A DNA stretch of 64,000 bases from Agelaius tricolor (Eukaryota; Chordata; Aves; Passeriformes; Icteridae). Positions 48,766 to 59,420 of this stretch are shown here, in pieces. The notes beneath the pieces are model-generated. The model saw only the letters and a list, made by a program, of their open reading frames with translations, was not told the DNA's origin and did not search any database. The stretch spans positions 9,221,001 through 9,285,000 of the forward strand of contig JALJCS010000020.1 of the NCBI GenBank assembly GCA_023055355.1. The letters run 5' to 3'. Made by a program: the position numbers and the translations under genes. The first letter of the stretch is position 1. Every line of letters starts with the position of its first letter.

Positions 48766-50493
48766 GAAGCATTTCAGAGCATGGCAACTTGGTGAACAGC
48801 AGAAAGAAATCTAATGTATGGTTTAGATTAAGGATGGGGAAACAAATTTGTATCTTGCTCCCTTCCTGGCTGACTTGTATTTATAAAACTTGCAGACACT
48901 TAATAATCTTGAGACTTCTTTCTCTCTGACATATTTGGTGAAGAATGCTCAACATTTTCTGAAGTTGCCATAAACCAGAACCTAGTGCAAGCTCCACACA
49001 CATCAGGATTCAGGAGTCTTGCCTCTTTAGGAAAACAGAGTAAAAAATAAAACCCTTAATTTGCCAACAAAACCCACATTTGGATGCCTTTATCATTTCC
49101 TCAGTTAAGCCAAAACCAAACTGTTTGAAAGCTTTTAGGCTTTCATTGATTTCTCCTTTCTTTCTAGTATTTTTTTATTTCCCATGTTTGAATTAGAACT
49201 GGTACAAGAAGGAGTCCAGGAATAAAATCCTGCAGAGTCTGTTCTTCCTAACACATCTGGATCTGGATAGGCAAAAAAATCTCTCGACTCAGATGGAACC
49301 AAGGGTGTCATTTCATGTTCTCTGGGAGCCAGAAAATAGATTCTGGAAACACTGAGGAGAAAAGCACCCCAGCCTTTTGGTGGAAGGTCTGCAGTGCCCG
49401 TGCTGTTCCATTTTGCTGGACATCAGAGTCTTGGATCCAAGGCTCAAGACAGGGAGTGAAACTTCCATGCCATGGGTGAGGATGGCTGTGGAAGCAGTGC
49501 CTGCACAGAAACACGGTGTGTATGTTCTTTAATGAGAAAAAAATCTTGCACTGTGATTGTGGGCTGTTCCTCCAAGTCTATTTGGCAGTTCTAACCCTGA
49601 AATAAAAACAGAGGCTCCTTTTAGCTCCCCATGTGAAGTTCCTGTGTGTCTTTTCTCCTCTTGCACCCCTCAGGGTGGGGCACAGCCACAGTGTCTGGTT
49701 AAGATCTGTGGAAGCCATTCAGCAGATAGTGGCATAATTAGGAAATGTATGTGTCTGAAGCCAAGGTGGATTTTGCTGATTACTTGGGCATTAAGGCTTT
49801 GAGATCAGAAGTGTGACTAAGAGATTATGAAGGATCCAGGAGGAATCTTGATAGGATTTTCACACTCATCCCCCTGCCTTTATTTGAAGAGGATAATTAT
49901 TTGTATGGGGAGCTCCCTGGACTGGGATCTCACTTGTTTGTCCATGTTTGTACAGCACCTACCACAGAGAGCCCTTGCTGCTTGCTTGGGAATCTTTGGG
50001 ATTCTTGCACTGTGCTTTGCTGATGCTCAGGGAAGAATCTATTCCTGTAACAGAAAAAGAGGAATCCTCCCCAGCACCCCTTCCCCTGTGAGAGATTCTT
50101 TGTGAGGGTTTTCTCATTCCCTCCAGGCCTGTGAGCCTGATTTTATCCCATCAAGGGGATTTGAACTCCCCAGTGCTGAGTTTTTTCTGTTTTTGTCTGG
50201 GTCAGCATCCCACACACGAGAGCCTGAGTGGAGCCACTTCCAGACTCAGTCTCTGTAGGGTGCTGACCATGCCAGAGCTCTGACCACAGCCAAATTCTAG
50301 TCCAGGGCTCTGAGCTGGTCTCTCTTTCCCCAAGTTGCCTGCTTGTACTAAATACTGGGGCAGCTCTCTAAAATACTGAAGGAACAAAGCATGCAAGGCA
50401 GTAAAATGAGGCAATTAAACCTATAAAACCAGGGTTTACAAGGGAATTTATAGTGTCAGAGGCTTTTTATAGCTTTTTTAGATTAGTTTAAAT

Positions 50494-50542
50494 AAAAAAG
50501 GGGGAGAGAGAAAGAGAGAAAGAGAGAGGGAGAAAAAGAGGA
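50494..50542. repeat. Pure purine tract (GA-rich), 49 bp
   Basis: Every base is A or G, with GAGA units in the middle. About 115 bp downstream are two long G-runs (seven at 50657-50663 and six at 50668-50673) separated by four bases. Confidence 0.9.
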
Positions 50543-51507
50543 CCTGAAACTTGAGGAGACTTAAAAGTTCAGAGAGAGGCTTTTAGGAAGAACAGAGGGG
50601 TAATAATTAGAGGCACATTTTCCATTTCACTGTCTTTGCAAATTGAAATTAAAGAAGGGGGGGTTGTGGGGGGAGCATGCACAGAACAACAGGCAGTTTA
50701 CATTGCTCCCTCTTCCTCCTGGTAGCATTTGATTTTTCTATTTCTGTTCTTTTGCTTCTGGCTGGGTGAGAGCATCTCATCACCTGGGCAAAGGCACTAA
50801 AGGGAAAGAGTAATCTCAGGCCAGGTGGAGTTTAGCTTTGGTTATTTCCCCTCCTGCAGTGCCTGCTCACTGGTTCAGTGTACCTTGCAGATCTGGGAGC
50901 TCATGTTCAAGAGGTGAAATGGAGCCAGCACCTGATTAAAGCAAATTTGGCCAGGGGAGACAATGGACCCTGTGTTTTAAAGGGCTTTTATTGCTTTAGT
51001 TCCTCCAGCTTCCCTTGGCATTCCACAAACACAACATGCACACACCAGGAGATGAGACTACCTTGGGAGTGTCTAATCAGAGCCTTTCTTGGCTTTTGTC
51101 TGCTTCTCTGTGAACTAAGGAAAAGGTGATTCACATCTCCCAAATCCTGCATCTTTCTCTGTGGAAGCACCCCAGCAACAGAACACACAGTGCTTTCAAA
51201 GGGGTGCAAATCAACCAGCATTTCTGGGCCTCTCTGTATCCCATGCAGTTCCTCAGAGTAGATCCTTGAAGAGGCCAAAGACTGCTGTCCTGAGCTCCAG
51301 GTTGTGGCCATAGAGAAGGTTCAATACAGGAGGAGGAGTAAATTCAGATCTGAGATGGGCACAAACAGCTCCAAAGTGCTTTTCTGACCAACTTGTAAAA
51401 GGCATGAACAGTTCTAAACTGCATCTCCACATGTTTTCCTGGCTGAAAGAAGGTTAAAAATGAAGCACAGTGAGGCAAAATTTCCCATTTCTGATCCCAT
51501 GGACATG

Positions 51508-51570
51508 GGGGTAATTATCTTCATTGGAGATGTTACCATTTTACAGGGAGATTGGAGTCAAGCCCAGCGT
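51508..51570 (-). repeat. Possible MIR core fragment
   Basis: The plus strand reads GGGTAATTATCTTCATTGG, ACCATTTTACAGGGAG and GGAGTCAAGCCCAG. It resembles the reversed MIR core (ATTATCCCCATTTTACAGATG and onward). It is too short for a firm call. Confidence 0.25.
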
Positions 51571-52840
51571 TCTTGAAGCAGTGCTTGAGTTTTTAAAGTC
51601 TGTAAATGTGTGTTATTGCAGTCACATGATAAATAGTTCTGAAATCAATAGAGAAAGCTATTAAAAATATGGGTTTTGTCTCTGTCTAGTATGGTACATT
51701 AAGATACATGTATCATCCTACAGTCTCTTTTCCTCTCCATATATGTGTGTAGGGGTGGAAATTTTAGAGTACTCAACGTTGGTCAAACTGTCCCCAATGG
51801 AAAATACAACACTGACCTCAAATAGCATCACATTTTAGGGCAGTGATGAGTGATTTCTAAAATGCTACCATTAAGTATATATATTGAAAGAGAAATCACT
51901 CAAGGAAGAATGAGTCTGACTTGATCCTGAAGTTCTTTTTGGGAAATGGTGATGAGAGGGAGCTCTGGCTGGGCAGGGCTCTCTGTTTGGGTCATCCCAG
52001 TCTAACACTGGTTTGGCATTTCTATTGAAATTTCCCACCTGGGATTTATTTTTTGCAATCTGAAGAGCTTAAGGAAGAAAGTGAGCCTGGAATGATTTGT
52101 TTGCATCTTCTATGTTATCAAATGCATTGAGAAACAAAGAGCTGGCTGTGTGAAGCTCTCAGAAGAACAGGATAAAAAAAAGCCTCACGTTTGCTAGTTG
52201 CTAAATGCAACTTTGAGTAAGCACTGGAGTCAAACAAACAACTTTTATGAGTGAGAAATTCCATCTGCTATCACTAATCTTATAGATCTTTCTGTTCTCT
52301 GATACTTCAGTATTTTAAATGGCATCTAATGGGCCAGAATGTCCAAAGCAATCAATGTTATTCAAGCTCCATGGCCCTTGCTGCAGGCGTGGGCTGTCCC
52401 AGCACAGTGGGCTTGAAGCTAGAGCCCCAGCTCCCTTCAATCTATGTCAGCACTTCACAGCTTGCTCAGGACCTGGTCCCAGAGAAAAGCCAGCAAATTA
52501 TCTTGGTCTGCACTAAAAAAAGCTCCTTGGTTGATCCCATTGGGATGCAGAGCCAGTGTGCTGCTTCAGTGCTTGGAGGAGAGACTGCTCCTAAACCTGA
52601 GCCTGCTCAGAGCTCAGGAGAGAGGTGATCACACTCCATGAGAACAAGAAGGAGCTAGCAGGGGAAATGAAGCCTGCTCTTTGTGCCTGTTTAGTCTTCC
52701 CTGCACAGATTGCAATGGCAGTGCTGCCAGGGCTCCTTGTTGGGAGCACAGCTCCTCCTGGCAGGAGCATCAGAGCCCAGCAGGCTGAGATCCCACGGGC
52801 GGCATCGATGCTGAGCAGCATCCCAGAGCCAGACAGGTGC

Positions 52841-52979
52841 TGGTTGTGCTGCTGCCTGGCAGTCTGTCTGTCCCATTCCCGGTGTGTACCTGGCTGTGCT
52901 CATGTGTGGCTGTCTGTCTGTCCCACTCTCAGTGTGTACCTGGCTGTGCTGCTGCCTGGCAGTCTGTCTGTCCCACTCT
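52841..52979. repeat. Minisatellite, 50-bp unit, about 2.8 copies
   Basis: Copies at 52841-52890, 52891-52940 and 52941-52979 share TGGCTGTGCT, CTGTCTGTCCCA and GTGTGTACC at a constant 50-bp period. Copies one and three share GCTGCCTGGCAGTCTG where copy two has a variant. The 146-codon frame across it (52625-53065) is a repeat artefact. Confidence 0.93.
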
Positions 52980-53074
52980 TGGCCAGGACAGTCCGTGGCT
53001 GGCCTGAGAGCCTCACGGTCTGTCTCTGCCTCTCTTCCTTTCGTTTTCTTGGCTCCATAAGTTAGATCAAATGT

Positions 53075-53335
53075 CTTTAAAGAGCTCAATGTGAATGATG
53101 GAGATTATAATTCCATCTCGGGAGCTGTGATGACTCGAGCTTGGTTCTTGTGGTTTATGATGTCACCGGGACCCATCGATGGAGTCGTAGCCCCATTATT
53201 CACTATTGCCCTGTTATTTATTCTGTGCAATAAATGGCTGCAGTTTAATCACCAGAGTAAATTGCTGAAGCATCTTGGTGGAAATTGTGATGTTACTGTA
53301 GTGGTTTCTATGGCAACAGCCATTCCATCAGGGAG
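53075..53335. promoter_or_regulatory. Candidate enhancer with X-box and CRE-like sites
   Basis: GTTTCTATGGCAAC (53304-53317) fits the RFX X-box pattern RYYNYY-N(1-3)-RRNRAC. TGATGTCA (53158-53165) is CRE/ATF-like. CCATCGATGG (53173-53182) is a perfect palindrome. GAGATTATAATTCC and TTTAATCACC add homeodomain-type words. Five CpGs lie within 53118-53188 in CpG-poor DNA. A 128-codon plus frame (53091-53477) runs through it but resembles no protein. It lies directly downstream of the minisatellite. Confidence 0.38.
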
Positions 53336-55219
53336 GCTGATCCAGAGGGAAGCAGCAACACTGAGCACCCAGAGGACAGAAGAGAGCACCAGCCTCGAGA
53401 GGGGGACCTGGGGGACAAGTCCAGACACACCCTCAGGGGGGAAAAATCCACAAACTGCTACTGGAAATCACATGTAGGCTCTGGAAAACTGGGATGCAGA
53501 TCTCACCAGCCTTGACAGACTTGTGGCATTGATTTCATGCAGAGAGGTTTTTAGGAAAAACTCCCAACTACTCTGTAGAGATGGAAAGCAAAACTATCTT
53601 TCCTGCACAGTTTTATTTTGTGTAGGCCTTTTTGTTGGTTTTTTTTTCCCCTTCTCCAGTTCAGGAAGAAAAAAAAGGACTGAGGATACTTGAACCAAAT
53701 AGTTCAGAACTTCGTACATTTAAGGTGTGTGTTTAGTTTTAATGTAGGCAACAGAAAGAGGAGACTTATCTGTACTGTCTTAATTCTTTTTGCCTTGTGA
53801 CCTTGTATCTCTTGCCTTAAAAGACCTGGTAAGATTCTGGGTTTTAGTGGTGGTGGGGCATAACGTTCCTTGATAGTACATAAAGTTCCTTCTTTTTGGC
53901 AAAATAGATTTGCCAACATATTTAATGCCTGATGGTTGTGGATATACAGTTGGCATTAGAATAAACATAGGGCTGGGATGTAGTATCATAATAGAACCTT
54001 ATTATAACATATTTATTATTTATTGTTTCTTAGTGAAGGGATATTTATGACATAGTTTTGCTTTCCATATCTTAAGTTTCCATTCAAGCCCCAGATTTTC
54101 TGGATTTCTTTCTTTTTTTCTCTTTCTTCCTCCTCAAAAAGTAAAATCAAAGCTTTAACTAAAACCTCTCTGTTTTTTGATTTTAAGAAAAAGGCAAGAC
54201 ACTTAAATTTCTCTCCTCTCCTTTCTCCTTTATTCCTTCCCACTTTATTAATTCATTCATTTTTCTCCATGGGAAAAATATAAGTAAAAGCCTTCTCTGT
54301 CCATCCTCTTTCAACACCTTGGGAATGCTTGCAGTGCTCAGCTCTTTTTTCTCATTTCCTCAGCTGAGCAGCCCTAGAGAAGTACCTCAGCACATGGTAT
54401 CAGTGCCCTGACAGTCTGCTGCTTATGGGAAATGTCATTTTACTATGTAACTTTTTTCTTTTTTAACCTCAAACTTTATGATTTTCTACAAGGATTCATT
54501 GTTTTAAGCCATGGAACCAACATGTGTTTCTTGAGATATCACTTACCTTTAGTAGCAGTTGAGTTTTGGTCACCAGGCTGGGCTGTCTGTGGATTGCTGC
54601 ATTTATTCTGTTCTGGTAACCTGATACAGCCCAGCCAGGGAAGAACAGAAAGAAAAGCCTTTTAATTTATGGTAGGTCTCAGTTCTAATCATGTAGTTGT
54701 GTAGACTTTGGCTTTATCGTGAATAATTTTTAATGACAGTTGAGGAGAAAAGAATTGAAAAGCAAATCTTACCTTTCTCATCACTGACAGCTTTTCATAG
54801 CAGATCAGACTTTTTTATGGCACAGCCTTGCAGTGAGGGTAGGATGCAAAGGAAGGGCTGGACCCAAGGGCTGCCCAGCAGGAGAGCACGGAGCCTTTTC
54901 CTGCCTAGCACAAGACAGGCCTCTACAGAAGCAATTTCAGAGCTCTTTGTAAATAAAGACCAGTTTTTCACCATGTGGATTCCTAAACATTGTTGTGGAG
55001 TCTCCATAAGGAAACTAGTGTTTCCTTGTAGGAGACTTGATTTTACTGGTCACATTTCAGAAGGCCCTAAGAAGTTCTTTAGGGAAATCCCTGGACACAA
55101 GGGTGAAAAAGTTGATGGCAGAAGCCCTCATGGACTTGAATGTAGCCAGACAGTCACTGCTTCCCTGCAGTGAGCCTGGTGACATCTGTGTGTGATCAGT
55201 CAGGAGCCTGGGGATCACC
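53336..55219. other. Non-coding stretch, no gene seen
   Basis: The longest open frame is 146 codons (54733-55173, plus), unrecognised and without exon signals that I can defend. 54100-54250 is pyrimidine-rich. Confidence 0.6.
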
Positions 55220-55368
55220 AGGTACAGCCCCAAGGCTGCCAGAGCTCCAGGAGCATTTGGACAATGCCCTTGGCAGAGGGTGGGATGGTTGGGTATCTGT
55301 GCAGGGCCAGGGGCTGGACTGGGTGATCCCTGTGAGTCCCTTCCCACTCAGGATATTCTGTGATTCTC
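55220..55368 (+). mobile_element. CR1 LINE 3'-end fragment
   Basis: GAGCATTTGGACAATGCCCT, TGGCAGAGGGTGGGATGGTT, GGGTATCTGTGCAGGGCCAG, GGGCTGGACTGGGTGATCCC, TGTGAGTCCCTTCCCACTCA, GGATATTCTGTGATTCT. This is the last 150 bp of a bird-type CR1, of the same group as the copy at 6460-6700. Confidence 0.92.
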
Positions 55369-56129
55369 TACTACTGTATGATCCTATTTGCTTTGGAGTC
55401 TGTGCTATTGGACAGAAAAGAAAATTATCTGAGGAGATTGCTGGTTTGTCATCATCTTGCCAGGAGAGCTGATTTCAAGGGTCATGCTCCTTCAGCAGAG
55501 CCCATGGCTGTGCACTCAGGAATCACAAAGCAGGAGTTTAGTGCTGATCCCCTGAGCAGGGGCAGGAGGAGGCACTGCCAGGGCTGCTGAGGTGGTGCCC
55601 AGCAGAGTTAATAGGGAGATGCTCTCTCTGTAATTGGATACTGGCAGGATCCTGCAGTGCGTCTTCGTGGCCACTTCCCATCAGCACTAATGTGGCTTTC
55701 TGAAAGCTCATCCCTTTTCCTGGCATGGCCACTCTTCACTGGGGCACTTGTTAACTCCCCCACCTTCGTGTGCTTTGACCTGCCATGCTCTGGGTGTGCC
55801 AAGATCCTGTGCCAGGCTGGAGCTTTTCACTGCTCCTGAAACAAACCCCAGACATTCCTTGGAGGCTGAGGGAGCAACGAGAAACCTGCATGGTATAAAT
55901 CCCACATAACCATGGGCTTCAAATGGCTTCTGTCATCCTTGTGTTTCCTCCATGACCTCCAACTTTCTCCTGTATGGAAACATTTTCAACTTAGGTTGGC
56001 TACACACTGCGTTCTTTCTGACACATTTTGACAAATTCAGTTTGATTTTGCCCTTGAGGTCTTTCTAGGCTTAATTTTATGGTTGTGGAAGGTCATCAAA
56101 AGGGTAGTGCTATTTAAAGACCAAATTGT
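55369..56129. other. Non-coding stretch, no gene seen
   Basis: Short open frames only (at most 76 codons). No repeat is recognised. Confidence 0.65.
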
Positions 56130-56215
56130 GTCACATTTACTCACGGGACTGGTAACTCTTCCTCTTGAAGATGTCCATTCATTTCAATGGAACTACACCG
56201 GGAGTAAATGGCACC
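56130..56215. repeat. Degraded palindromic repeat (MITE-like)
   Basis: CATTTACTC (56134-56142) is the exact reverse complement of GAGTAAATG (56202-56210), and TCCATT (56174-56179) pairs with AATGGA (56186-56191). The phrase TTCAATGGAACTAC and GGAGTAAATGG is typical of a palindromic repeat scattered in amniote non-coding DNA. The two dyads are off-centre by about 10 bp, which implies an indel. I cannot name the family. Confidence 0.45.
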
Positions 56216-56704
56216 CATTGTAAGCAGAGGCTCTGGGGCCTGTCTTACTCCTCCAACTGGACTACTCAGAGAGTAAAAGTCAAGTCCTTGGCCTCAACAT
56301 TGGTTTTCCAGCCCCTGTTGTTCTGAGGTGGTTTTTTGGCCCCCTCTAGTGACTCCCCACATGGATTTATGAGTGAGATCCAACCTGGCTGTGATCAGAA
56401 ACAGCCTTTTCCACCCCGACCATAAATGGCTTCAATTTTAGAAGTGGCATTTCAAATCCTGACATACCAAGTTTGTTCCCCTTTGCTCACAACATTCTCA
56501 GAAGCTTCCCATTCCCAGCTTGGTGGGGCTTCTTGCAGTGTTGGAAGTTGTTCTCAGTGGTTGAAGGAGAGTCAAACCACACAGCTGTTGATGTGGTGGC
56601 ATGGCCATGGTTACACTCCCACAGCCCAAAGGTTCACCTTCTTTAGGGGAAACAGGAGGGTTTTGGTGTTACAGCTGCACTACCAAAGAAACAGCCATGG
56701 GCTA
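56216..56704. other. Non-coding stretch, no gene seen
   Basis: A 104-codon plus frame (56426-56740) ends inside the next CR1 and matches nothing known. Confidence 0.6.
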
Positions 56705-57098
56705 AATCATAGAATCATCCAGGTTGGAAAAGCCCACTGAGATAATCAGGTCCAACCACTGCAGGCCTGCCACTAACTCATGTCCCCAAGTGCCACATCC
56801 ATGTGTTTTTGAACACTTCCAGGGATGGTGATTCCACCACTGCCTTGATCAGACTGCTCAGTCTCTGAACACCCTTTCAAGGAAGAAATTTTTCTCAATA
56901 TCCAACCCGAACCTCCTCTGGAACAACTTGAGGCCGTTCCCTCTCCTTCTGTCCCTGTTCCCTGGGAGCAGAGCCCGACCCCCCCTGGCTGTCCCCTCCT
57001 GTCAGGAGCTGTGCAGAGCCAGAAGGGCCCCCCTGAGCCTCCTTTTCTCCAGGCAAAGCCCCTTTCCCAGCTCCCTCAGCTGCTTCTCCATGGTCTGG
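56705..57098 (-). mobile_element. CR1 LINE 3'-end fragment, about 395 bp
   Basis: Reverse complement of a bird CR1: AATCATAGAATCATCCAGG, GTTGGAAAAGCCCACTGAGA, AACTCATGTCCCCAAGTGCC, CACTTCCAGGGATGGTGATT, AAGGAAGAAATTTTTCTCAA, TCCAACCCGAACCTCCTCTG, TCTGTCCCTGTTCCCTGGGA, CCTCCTTTTCTCCAGG, CAGCTCCCTCAGCTGCTTCT. It is of the same type and nearly the same length as 37660-38068, in the opposite orientation. Confidence 0.94.
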
Positions 57099-58796
57099 AA
57101 TTTATGATCTTCTACTGAATTACAGTGAAACCTGGAGTGACACTTGGAGTTGATACTGAGAAGGCATTTTTCAAAGCCTTTCTTTTTCTTATTCTTTTCA
57201 TACTACTGGAACCACAAAAGGGAATTTCATTTAAAATATGAGTTAGAAACTTTATACTTCTTATGGCTCTGTGTTCTGGAGAAGCAGATACTTATCACAT
57301 GCCTGTGTCCTTGGGGGAGTGTGCAAGGAGCTTTTGGAATAGTTTTCTACTTTTTGGCTAATGGGGAGTGGGGCAATTACTTATTCCATGAAGCTGGAGC
57401 CAGGCTGACAGCCTGGGGGCAGACCTGAAAGCACTGTAACACTTTAGGCTTTAGATGCTCTGAGATCTTTTAGAAACAACTGCCTTGATCTTTTAGTGCC
57501 CTGGTAAATCATTTATTCTGATCACCTGCTTACAAATTCCTCCTCACCGATCCTGTGGGATAGAATGATCTCGGTATGCAGCTCCCAGAGCTCCAGCAGG
57601 TGAACTTCAGCCGGGCCCCCAGAGCACCTGGCAAAGCTCCTCACTTGGGAGCAGCCTCAGTCAAGGCAGAGCTGAAATTCAAATTCCTCTGACAAACGGT
57701 GTCTGGAACTGAAGGTTTTGGATGGGATTTTTTCCCTCTCAGGTTGCAGGCTGCAGTCAGGACACGCTTCCATCCCTCCTCCCACCGTGTGCCTTGCTGC
57801 TCCTTGACAATCTGTTTCAATTCCCCTTCACTCCAGCATGACCAGGTTCCCCCAGGTTACCCAGTGATTCATCTCTGTGGAATTTGGGAGTGCTGCTTCT
57901 CTGCTCCTACCCAGATTGGCAAGAGGGTTATTAAAGCATCAGAGATTAACCAGAACCTCTTTTGGTGACTATTTAGGCTAAGAGCACTTGATGCCAAATG
58001 TTATTTTACATGTGTATTCTGACACCAGACTTCACTACTGCTCCTCCTATTCCTCTGTATGCGTGGGTTTGAACACCTTTTCCAACTACAATCACATTAG
58101 AGGATCCCTGATGCTTTGGGAATGTACATGGGGAATGACTTCAAGTGGAAGTGTGTTTGGATTGTCCTATTTCTATTTCTGAAGCCCTCTCAAGGAAGCT
58201 CGCTCTCTCTTCTCACCCCATCGCTTCCGATGGGGCCGAGTCATTGCATTCTGTGTGCGCACAATGACACCTCAGAGAGACTTGAACTGTTCTCTTGTCT
58301 CACTTCCACTCTCTTCCAGGCTGGATGCACACCCTGGAGGTATGTGGTTTGTCTCAAGATATAAGACTTCCCCCCTCAGAAACTACATTACTTCAACAAG
58401 CCACAAAGGGCTGGCAAGAGGGAGAAGGATGCTCATGTTAGTGCAGCTTTCCCCTGGGATCTCTTCTGTGGACTCCATGCAGCTGGAAACAGACCCTGCT
58501 GCTCCTGAATCCCCTGTGTGCACAGGCACACGTTCCCCCATGCAGCATTTCACTGATGTGTGGGTACAAACACTCACAGATGCACAAATACCTTCCCTTT
58601 GTTGTCTTGCACAAATGTAGAGGCAGGAGTTCTCTGGGTGCATGAGAACATCGCTCCCTGCAGACACAAACCTGCTCTGGCACACGGCTGCAGCAGTGTC
58701 CCAGGGTGCCTGGGCCTTCTCCCCTGGCATGTATGGACACAGGAACATATACACACCCTGCCAAGGTGTTGCAGAAGTTGGTGGGAGACTTGAGTA
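57099..58796. other. Non-coding stretch, no gene seen
   Basis: Frames of 121 codons (58255-58620, plus) and 123 codons (58383-58754, minus) overlap and so cancel as evidence. No repeat is recognised. Confidence 0.6.
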
Positions 58797-59420
58797 AATG
58801 GAGCCTGAAGGGACCTCTGGAGTATTAGTCCAACCACTGTCCCAGGCAGGCTCACCCTGAATTCAGAAAAGGTTGCTCAGGGCTGTGTCCAGTCAGATGT
58901 TTAAAACCTCCTGAGGCAGAGATGTGATAGCCCATTTTTTTTCCTTATGTTCAGACAGAACCTTCACTCTTTCAATGCTTATCCTCTCTTTTGACCTCTA
59001 ATTTGTCTTTCACTCACCTGCCACAACATCTGAGCAAAGAGCCTGGGTGTGTTTCCCTATGCCTGCCATGGTATCAAGAAGGCTGCTGTAGCTGTCCCTA
59101 AAACTTGAACAGGGTGGACCAACTCCCTTCCCTCAGGGTATCTCCATGGATCTGTCCTCCAGGGCTCTGACCACTGTCTTGGTGGCTCCCTGTTGGATCT
59201 GTTCAGGTTTATCAGCACTTTTCTTGTACTTGTGACCTCACACTGGGTATGGACCAGCTGTGGTCTAACAACTCACAGAGGGATAATTGTGTCCATTGAC
59301 CTGCTGTACAGGTGAGTTTGCTGTGAGCTTTCCTTGCTGCCAGGTGCCTGTCAGGTGCTCTTGGCTGGAATTGGACTGATAACAAATTCTCTTCTCCAGG
59401 CTGAAAATACTGTCCATGTT
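58797..59420 (-). mobile_element. Long, older CR1 LINE fragment, about 620 bp
   Basis: Reverse complement of a CR1 3' end and upstream part: GCCTGAAGGGACCTCTGGAG, TTAGTCCAACCACTG, GGTTGCTCAGGGCTGTGTCC, TTCCTTATGTTCAGACAG, TGAACAGGGTGGACC, GATCTGTTCAGG, TTTTCTTGTACTTGTGACC, CCAGCTGTGGTCTAACAAC and TTGACCTGCTG. It differs in subfamily from the other copies and is much diverged. TTCTCTTCTCCAGGCTGAAA (from 59389) is a CR1 word that normally lies before GATCTGTTCAGG in this orientation, so the far end looks rearranged or belongs to a second nested copy. Confidence 0.82.

Larger units (their letters stand above)
48766..52840. other. Non-coding stretch of 4.1 kb, no gene seen
   Basis: Open frames do not exceed 107 codons until 52.3 kb and none is recognised. 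51660-51900 is AT-rich. Apart from the purine tract, G-runs and possible SINE piece listed separately, nothing is nameable. Confidence 0.6.

Noticed and set aside
50150..50185. GGGATTTGAACTCCCC, which resembles a reversed tRNA/SINE B box
   Set aside because: Neither a tRNA arm nor a SINE core is present on either side; it is a small local palindrome.
53091..53477. 128-codon plus-strand frame with a hydrophobic segment
   Set aside because: It lies over the candidate enhancer and has no known relative; the factor-site explanation fits better.
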